The notes beneath the pieces were generated by a model. It saw nothing but the letters and a program-made list of their open reading frames with translations. It did not search any database and had not been told where the DNA came from. This document shows, piece by piece, positions 57,355 to 64,000 of a stretch of 64,000 bases of DNA. Origin of the DNA: Rubrivivax sp. GTDB taxonomy: Bacteria > Pseudomonadota > Gammaproteobacteria > Burkholderiales > Burkholderiaceae_C. Positions within the stretch are counted from its first letter, which is position 1. Every line of letters begins with the position of its first letter. The translations under genes and the position numbers were made by a program. The stretch lies in assembly GCA_027490215.1 (NCBI GenBank), contig JAIXYO010000033.1, positions 1-64,000 on the forward strand, given 5' to 3'.

Positions 57355-57493
57355 CGGGCGGATGTCCTGCGAAATTGGAACTGTGGGGCTTGCGATTGGT
57401 ATCTGGGGCCAATGCACAACCCTTCAAGCTAACACACTTGTCAACGGCGCTTCGGGTAAGCTGCGCTCGTGATTCACTTTTCGCCCCGGCGCG

Positions 57494-58402
57494 ATGTCTG
57501 ACCCTTACCCGGCGCACACCGCCTCCACCGCACGTGTCAAGAGTTCTGCTCGCCGTCCTGACATTGTCGACAAGCGCAACCTGTTTCAGCGCCTGATCGA
57601 GTTCATCTCGCCTGGCGTCGATTCGCGCGACGAGCTGATCGAGGCACTGGCCGACGCCGAACACCGCGAGCTGATCGCGCCGGAATCGCGGATGATGCTC
57701 GAGGGCGTGATCCGCATGGCGGACATGACTGCTGGCGACGTGATGGTTGCCGCGCCACGCATGGATCACCTCGACATCGACGCTCCGTACGACGAGCTGC
57801 TTCATCTGGTCATAGGCACCGCCCATTCGCGGTTCCCGGTCTACGAAGGCCAACGCGACAACATCATCGGCATCCTGATGGCCAAGGATCTGCTGAAGCT
57901 GCAGCGCTCCCCAGACCTGAACCTGCGCACGCTGCTGCGCCCGGCGGTGTTCGTGCCCGAGTCGAAGGGGCTCAACGAGTTGCTGCGCGACTTCCGCGCG
58001 AACCGCAACCACCTGGCGATCGTCATCGACGAATTCGGCAACACCGCCGGGTTGATCACCATCGAAGACGTGCTCGAAGAGATCGTCGGTGAAATCGAGG
58101 ACGAATTCGACGACAAGGACGGCGAATCCAGCGTCTACACGCTGGCTGATGGCAGCCACCGCGTCGCGGGCGACGCCGAGATCAGCGCCGTGAACGAATC
58201 CTTCGGCGCGCAGCTGCCACAGGACAGCTTCGACACCATCGGCGGGCTGATCGCGCACGATCTGGGACGCGTGCCGCGCCGAGGCGAAGCGGTCGCGATG
58301 GGTGGGCTGTTGTTCAGCGTGATGCTCACGCGCGGCGGTGCGGTGCGCTGGTTCAAGGTCACCCGCGCGCCCGAACCTGCTGTCGAACCCGACGACGCTT
58401 GA
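57494..58402 (+). CDS. CorC/HlyC-family CBS-domain protein
   Basis: 302 residues, no membrane domain, so the CorC short type. Two CBS motifs (about 70-130 and 135-195: TAGDVMVAAPRMDHLDID and LRPAVFVPESKGLNELL) are followed by a CorC_HlyC transporter-associated domain (about 215-290). FGNTAGLITIEDVLEEIVGEI is the typical linker. Associated with magnesium/cobalt efflux in enterics; in many proteobacteria the gene precedes lnt, as here, with overlapping stop and start. Confidence 0.93.
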   Translation: MSDPYPAHTASTARVKSSARRPDIVDKRNLFQRLIEFISPGVDSRDELIEALADAEHRELIAPESRMMLEGVIRMADMTAGDVMVAAPRMDHLDIDAPYDELLHLVIGTAHSRFPVYEGQRDNIIGILMAKDLLKLQRSPDLNLRTLLRPAVFVPESKGLNELLRDFRANRNHLAIVIDEFGNTAGLITIEDVLEEIVGEIEDEFDDKDGESSVYTLADGSHRVAGDAEISAVNESFGAQLPQDSFDTIGGLIAHDLGRVPRRGEAVAMGGLLFSVMLTRGGAVRWFKVTRAPEPAVEPDDA

Positions 58403-60003
58403 TGCCTCGGCAGGCTTCCGGCGCAGCGCTGTCGCGCTGGCTCGCCAGTGCGCCGGCGGTGCTGCTGGCAGGCATCGCGCAGACGCTGTCGTTCTCGCCA
58501 TTCGAATGGTGGTGGTTGCAGTTGCTCTCGCTCACCGTGCTGGCCCACGCCACCGCAGGCGCAGCACCACGCCGAGCCGCGATGATGGGCTGGTTGTACG
58601 CAGTCGGATGGCTGGTGTCGGGCTTCTGGTGGCTGTACATCAGCATGCACGACTATGGCGGCCTCCACCCGGCCCTGGCCGCGCTGGCGGTGCTCGTGCT
58701 GGCGGCGCTTCTCGGCCTCTACTACGCAGCGGCGATGGCACTCTGGGCGCGGCTGCGCACCGGCTGCGCGTGGTGGGACGTCGCGCTGTGGTCGGCCTGC
58801 TGGCTGCTCGCCGAGCTGGCGCGCGGGCTGGTGTTCACCGGTTTCCCCTGGATTGCTTCGGGCTATGCGCATGCGGTGGGCCCCCTGGCGGCCTGGGCGC
58901 CATGGCTGGGGGTCTACGGCCTGTGCGCTTTGGCAGCCGCCGTGGCCGCTGCAGGTTCACTGTGGCTGCAAGGCCATTCGCTGCGGGTTCGATCCATGGT
59001 CAGCACCGTGGTGATCGCGCTCGCCCTGACGCCCCAGCTGCTGCCCGATCAGTTCACGCGCTCCACCGGCATGCTGCCCGTCAGCCTGCTGCAGCCGAAC
59101 GTGCCACAGGAGATCAAGTTCAACCCCGACCGGCTGAACCTGCAGCTGCAAGGTCTGGTCCGGCAGCTGTCCGAAGCGCGCGGTGCGCTCGTGGTGACGC
59201 CGGAATCGGTGCTACCGCTGTCGCGCGATCAGATCAGCGACGGTTACTGGGCGGCGCTGCGAGATGCGCTGCAGCCGGTGTCGCCACCGCCGGATCACGC
59301 GCCGGCTGCGGTCGAACGTGCCGCCCTGATCGGCCTCTTTGTCGGCGACGAGGCATCGGGCTACGTCAACTCGGTCGTGGCGTTGCCGGCGCGTGCGCCC
59401 GATGGCCCGGCGTCATCCACGGACACCGGCTACCGCTACGGCAAACGGCACCTGCTGCCCTTCGGCGAAATCATCCCGCCCGGATTCCACTGGTTCGTCC
59501 GCCTGATGAACATCCCGCTGGCCGACCAGGCCCGCGGCAGCAGCACGGAGGCGTTCGCATTCGGCGGGCAGCGATTGCGGCCCCTTGTGTGCTACGAGGA
59601 CCTGTTCGGCGAAGACATCGTGTCCAGCATGGTTGGGCCGCAGGCGGCCACGGTGTTCGTCAACGTCAGCAACCTCGCCTGGTTCGGTCGCTGGCTGGTG
59701 CAGGACCAGCACCTGCAGTTTTCGCAGATGCGCGCGATCGAGTTCCAGCGGCCGGTGATCCGCTCGACCAACACCGGCGCCACTGCGGTGGTCGACCACC
59801 ATGGCCGGGTCACCGCGCGGCTGCCACCGCTCACCACCGGGGTGCTCGAAGCCACTGTCGAGGGGCGCATCGGCGAGACGCCCTACGCGCGCTGGCTGGC
59901 CACCTGCGGTCTGTGGCCGCTGATCGCTGCGGGGCTCGCCGTCGTCGGCCTGACCGCGCTCATCGGGCGACGCTCACCAAGCCAGCCTGCACCCCGCCCG
60001 TAA
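58402..60003 (+). CDS. lnt: Apolipoprotein N-acyltransferase
   Basis: Adds the third acyl chain to lipoproteins in the inner membrane. Six or more N-terminal hydrophobic segments (about 15-215) lead to a nitrilase-like periplasmic domain with the catalytic triad Glu (VVTPESVLP), Lys (YGKRHLLPFGE) and Cys (LVCYEDLFGE), at about 268, 348 and 397 from this start. The ATG at 58402 overlaps the corC stop; a TTG at 58399 is the alternative. WLYISMHDYGGLHP and SGYAHAVGPLAAWAPW fit the family. Confidence 0.95.
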   Translation: MPRQASGAALSRWLASAPAVLLAGIAQTLSFSPFEWWWLQLLSLTVLAHATAGAAPRRAAMMGWLYAVGWLVSGFWWLYISMHDYGGLHPALAALAVLVLAALLGLYYAAAMALWARLRTGCAWWDVALWSACWLLAELARGLVFTGFPWIASGYAHAVGPLAAWAPWLGVYGLCALAAAVAAAGSLWLQGHSLRVRSMVSTVVIALALTPQLLPDQFTRSTGMLPVSLLQPNVPQEIKFNPDRLNLQLQGLVRQLSEARGALVVTPESVLPLSRDQISDGYWAALRDALQPVSPPPDHAPAAVERAALIGLFVGDEASGYVNSVVALPARAPDGPASSTDTGYRYGKRHLLPFGEIIPPGFHWFVRLMNIPLADQARGSSTEAFAFGGQRLRPLVCYEDLFGEDIVSSMVGPQAATVFVNVSNLAWFGRWLVQDQHLQFSQMRAIEFQRPVIRSTNTGATAVVDHHGRVTARLPPLTTGVLEATVEGRIGETPYARWLATCGLWPLIAAGLAVVGLTALIGRRSPSQPAPRP

Positions 60004-60069
60004 AATCAGGTTCTACGCGGGCTGCCGCTTCGCGCTCCACGACACCGCCCATCACCAGGCCCACCACCG

Positions 60070-61014
<945 letters not shown>

Positions 61015-61018
61015 CCCC

Positions 61019-63184
61019 ATGACTGCTGCCAATCTGCTGGTGGAACTGTTCGTCGAAGAACTGCCGCCGAAAGCGCTGAAGAAGCTCGGTGAATCGTTCG
61101 CTCAGGGGCTGGTGGACAGCCTGCGGGCACAAGGTCTGGCCACCGAGCATTCGGCTGTGTCGCCGTTTGCCTCGCCGCGTCGGCTCGCTGCGCACATCAG
61201 CGCGGTGCTGGCCGCCGCGCCCGACAAGGCCGTGTCGCAGAAGCTGATGCCGGCCAGCGTTGCACTGGCAGCCGATGGCACGCCGACACCCGCCCTGCTG
61301 AAAAAGCTGGCCAGCTTCGGTGCTGACGCGTCGGTGCTGCCAGCGCTGAAACGCCAGATGGACGGCAAGGCCGAGGCCTTGTTCTATGACAGCGTGGTAC
61401 CTGGCGCGACGCTGGCGCAGGGCCTGCAAAAGGCGCTCGAGGAGTCCATCGCCAAGTTGCCGATTCCCAAGGTCATGACCTATCAGCTCGAATCCGGCGC
61501 CCAGCCTGGGTGGACCAGTGTGCAGTTCGTCAGGCCAGCGCACGGCCTGGTCGCGCTGCACGGAGCCGACCTGGTGCCCGTGTCAGCACTGGGCTTGCAC
61601 GCGGGCCGCGAAACACACGGCCACCGCTTCGAGGCGGCGATGGACCCGGTGGTGCTGCAGCACGCCGACTTTTACGCCGAGCAGCTGCGCGACCAGGGCG
61701 CGGTGATCGCCAGCTTCGCGCAGCGCCGTGGCGAGATTGCGCGCCAGTTGCAGCATGCCGCATCGCGCCAGGGCCTGACGCCGATCGACGACGACGCGCT
61801 GCTCGACGAAGTGACCGCACTGGTCGAGCGGCCCAATGTGCTGCTCGGTCGCTTCGAGGAAGCGTTCCTCGAAGTGCCCCAGGAATGCCTGATCCTGACG
61901 ATGAAGGCGAACCAGAAGTACTTTCCGCTGCTGGAGGAATCACCTGGCAAGGAAGGCAAGCTGACAAACCAGTTCCTGATCGTCAGCAACATCAGCCCGG
62001 CCGATCCAGGCGCGGTGATCGGCGGCAACGAGCGCGTGGTGCGCCCGCGCTTGGCCGACGCGAAGTTCTTCTTTGACCAGGACCGCAAGAAGACCCTGGC
62101 CTCGCGCGTCGATGGGCTGGCGAAGGTGGTTTATCACAACAAGCTCGGCAGCCAGGGCGAGCGGGCGGAGCGCGTGCGCGCGATCGCGCACGCCATCGTG
62201 AACCAGCTGCGCATGGCCACACTGCCCTACACCGTGGACGCGCAGGACGAGTTCGCGGTGCTCGACAGCAAGGCGCAGGAGGCCGCGCTGCTGGCCAAGG
62301 CCGACCTCCTGACCGACATGGTCGGCGAGTTCCCCGAACTGCAGGGCATCATGGGCGGCGACTACGAGCGCCACGAAGGCCTGCGCGATGGCGTGGCCAT
62401 CGCGATAGAAGACCACTACAAGCCGCGCTTCGCCGGCGACACGCTGCCGCGCAACCACACGGGCACCGTGCTGGCACTGGCCGACAAGCTGGAAACCCTG
62501 GTCGGTCTGTTCGGCATCGGACAGTTGCCCACCGGCGACAAGGATCCGTTCGCGTTGCGCCGCCACGCGCTGGGCGTGATCCGCATCCTGACCGAAAAGA
62601 ACCTGCCCCTGGATCTTCCTGCCCTGCTGCAGGGCGCATTGCCGGCGTTCGGCGAGCTGATCTCCGACCCCACCGAAGCGCTGCAGGGCTTCTTCAACGA
62701 CCGCCTGGCCGTGAGCTTGAGAGACCAGGGCTACAGCGCCCAGGAAGTGGACTCGGTGCTGGAACTGGCGCCGACGCGCCTGGGCGACCTGCCGCGCCGA
62801 CTGGAAGCGGTGCGCGCCTTTGCGACGTTGCCTGAAGCGGCGTCGCTGGCCGCTGCCAACAAGCGGGTCAGCAACATCCTGAAGAAGACCGAAGGGGTGA
62901 CGCCCACCGCTGTCGATGCGTCGCTGTTGCGGGAGCCCGCGGAGCAAGCGCTGGCGCAAGCGCTGGCCGCCGTGCGGCCGCATGCCGACACCCTGTTCGA
63001 CCAGCACGACTACACCGCCTCGTTGCAGGCCCTGGCCGCACTGAGGGCACCTGTCGATGCCTTCTTCGAGTCGGTGATGGTCAACGCCGAAGACGCCGCA
63101 CTGCGCGCCAACCGACTCGGCCTGCTGGCGCAGCTGCACACCGCGATGAACCGCGTCGCCGACCTGTCCAAGCTGGCCAGCTGA
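61019..63184 (+). CDS. glyS: Glycyl-tRNA synthetase beta subunit
   Basis: tRNA-recognition subunit of GlyRS, 721 residues. Starts LLVELFVEELPPKALKKL, contains FASPRRLAAHIS, the KMSKS-independent HD-like region LTDMVGEFPELQGIMGG and YERHEGL, and a C-terminal anticodon-binding domain ending in VMVNAEDAALRANRLGLL. Directly follows glyQ. The second structured repeat begins about 95 bases after its stop codon. Confidence 0.96.
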   Translation: MTAANLLVELFVEELPPKALKKLGESFAQGLVDSLRAQGLATEHSAVSPFASPRRLAAHISAVLAAAPDKAVSQKLMPASVALAADGTPTPALLKKLASFGADASVLPALKRQMDGKAEALFYDSVVPGATLAQGLQKALEESIAKLPIPKVMTYQLESGAQPGWTSVQFVRPAHGLVALHGADLVPVSALGLHAGRETHGHRFEAAMDPVVLQHADFYAEQLRDQGAVIASFAQRRGEIARQLQHAASRQGLTPIDDDALLDEVTALVERPNVLLGRFEEAFLEVPQECLILTMKANQKYFPLLEESPGKEGKLTNQFLIVSNISPADPGAVIGGNERVVRPRLADAKFFFDQDRKKTLASRVDGLAKVVYHNKLGSQGERAERVRAIAHAIVNQLRMATLPYTVDAQDEFAVLDSKAQEAALLAKADLLTDMVGEFPELQGIMGGDYERHEGLRDGVAIAIEDHYKPRFAGDTLPRNHTGTVLALADKLETLVGLFGIGQLPTGDKDPFALRRHALGVIRILTEKNLPLDLPALLQGALPAFGELISDPTEALQGFFNDRLAVSLRDQGYSAQEVDSVLELAPTRLGDLPRRLEAVRAFATLPEAASLAAANKRVSNILKKTEGVTPTAVDASLLREPAEQALAQALAAVRPHADTLFDQHDYTASLQALAALRAPVDAFFESVMVNAEDAALRANRLGLLAQLHTAMNRVADLSKLAS

Positions 63185-63210
63185 GATGACACCTGCCGTG
63201 TCGACGTCAG

Positions 63211-63623
63211 CTTTCGGCCCTTTGCGGTCATTCGCAGATCTGCTCCTACAGGCATCGGTCTGCGCGAGCGGCGGCTACCGGGTGACCGGCTCCGCTCATG
63301 CCTGGGGGCATAGCCCCAGGCGCTTCGGGTCAAGCCGATCCGGCCCTCCTCCTTTGCTTCGCTGCGCCGGTCACCCGGCATCCCCCGCAGACAGCCACGG
63401 TTGTGTTCAACGGGCTTCAACCGCAACAGTGGCTCCCAGAGCGGTGTGGTGGGGTGCCGTGTGGAGTGAAGTAAAGGAGGAGGGCCGGATGAACTCGCGA
63501 GAAGCGCTTGAGTCGACAACCGGCCCGGGGGACATGAACGCAACACGGCACCCCGCCGCACCGCTCTCGCGAAGATTGAGCACTCAAAACCGCCCCCAGC
63601 GAAAGACCGCAAAGGGCCGACAG
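63211..63623 (+). repeat. Structured interlocked inverted-repeat element, copy B, inside a flanking inverted pair
   Basis: Core 63279-63564. D 63278-63290/63366-63378 (13 of 13), B 63340-63360/63468-63488 (20 plus one G-T), C 63441-63462/63543-63564 (20 plus two wobbles). The left A arm of copy A is replaced by a local hairpin CCTGGGG/CCCCAGG (about 63301-63320); the right A arm survives (AACCGGCCCGGGGGACATG). An extra outer pair E flanks the element (63211-63235 with 63599-63623, 23 of 25). Same orientation as copy A and also downstream of a plus-strand gene. The region 63185-63690 holds nothing else I recognise. Confidence 0.85.
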
Positions 63624-63690
63624 CGGAGCTTCTCCAGCGGCCGACCGTTTGATGCATCGCTGGTCGTGCGAAACACGGCGGAAAGCTGAG

Positions 63691-64000
63691 ATGTCACCGA
63701 CCTCTTTCAATTCGCTCAAGCTCGTCATCCTCGACCGCGACGGCACGATCAACGAAGACCGCGACGATTACGTCAAGTCGCCCGAGGAGTGGGTGCCACT
63801 GCCTGGCGCGCTGGAAGCCATCTCGCGGCTCAACCATGCGGGCTGGCACACGGTGCTGGCGACCAACCAGTCGGGCCTGGGGCGCGGCCTCTTCGACATG
63901 GCCTCGCTCAACGAGATCCAGCTGAAGATGAACCACGCGCTGGCGGCGCAGGGTGGCCGCGTCGACGCGGTGTTCTTCTGCCCCCACACGCCTGACGACG
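63691..64000 (+). CDS. gmhB: D-glycero-beta-D-manno-heptose 1,7-bisphosphate 7-phosphatase (3' end cut off)
   Basis: HAD-family phosphatase in ADP-heptose synthesis for the LPS inner core. Only the first 103 residues lie in the window. The nucleophile motif VILDRDGTINED, the ATNQSGLGRG motif and the start of the zinc-binding loop CPHTPDD identify GmhB. The order glyQ-glyS-gmhB is common in beta-proteobacteria. It starts at an ATG with only a weak GAG upstream. Confidence 0.94.
   Translation, partial: MSPTSFNSLKLVILDRDGTINEDRDDYVKSPEEWVPLPGALEAISRLNHAGWHTVLATNQSGLGRGLFDMASLNEIQLKMNHALAAQGGRVDAVFFCPHTPDD

Noticed and set aside
63010-63657. 215-codon minus-strand open frame over the second repeat and the glyS end
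   Set aside because: It spans the glyS 3' end and the structured repeat; a similar peptide stretch appears opposite copy A only because the nucleotide repeat is shared, and the frame is not kept over the whole element.

Overview
The window reads as a high-GC betaproteobacterial chromosome of the order Burkholderiales. The gene content and order point that way: a double-length UvrA, a cobW-dksA-STAS-hslV-hslU run, gltIJKL next to pyrC, glyQ-glyS-gmhB, and a FeeM-type acyltransferase. A Leptothrix/Rubrivivax/Roseateles-like member is my guess; nothing here fixes the genus.

Layout. 1-9.5 kb, almost all minus strand: a cut-off alpha-carbonic anhydrase, a Bcr/CflA-type MFS exporter, RNase P RNA, htpX, a DUF3025 gene, a NYN-LOTUS gene, pyrC and the acidic amino-acid importer gltIJKL. 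9.5-17.2 kb: an Atm1-type ABC exporter, a hotdog thioesterase, an outer-membrane porin with a clear terminator, enoyl-CoA hydratase plus thiolase, coaX and a PPK2 kinase. 17.2-23.6 kb: a small ferredoxin, a tail-anchored coiled-coil protein, two tandem 5-formyl-THF cyclo-ligase paralogues, then slt, an NDUFA9-like protein and cca on the plus strand. 23.7-27.2 kb: a FeeM-like N-acyl amino acid synthase candidate and a hybrid histidine kinase. 27.4-35.9 kb: uvrA, a structured repeat, ahpF and ahpC.

36-45.5 kb is a surface-polysaccharide locus: two tandem family-2 glycosyltransferases face a tightly overlapping plus-strand operon, wzm-wzt-(methyltransferase/coiled-coil/glycosyltransferase fusion)-WsaF-like transferase-methyltransferase. 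It is visibly more AT-rich than its surroundings and is bordered by an insertion-sequence remnant. This is the layout of an ABC-transporter-dependent O-polysaccharide system in which Wzt carries a C-terminal glycan-recognition domain and a methyltransferase fusion may cap the chain.

45.7-64 kb is housekeeping: a glycine-zipper lipoprotein, an HNH nuclease, acyl-CoA dehydrogenase plus a FadB/FadJ-type enzyme, hslUV, a STAS-domain protein, a long DksA, a CobW GTPase, corC-lnt, glyQS and the start of gmhB.

The most unusual signal is non-coding. A roughly 290-305 bp element occurs twice, directly after uvrA (33.2-33.5 kb) and after glyS (63.3-63.6 kb). It contains interlocked inverted repeats (arm order D1-B1-D2-C1-B2-C2) that cannot all be one simple hairpin. 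Between the two copies six base pairs change on both sides and stay paired, and most tolerated wobbles are G-U only if the plus strand is transcribed. That pattern suggests a conserved structured RNA or a structure-dependent mobile repeat.
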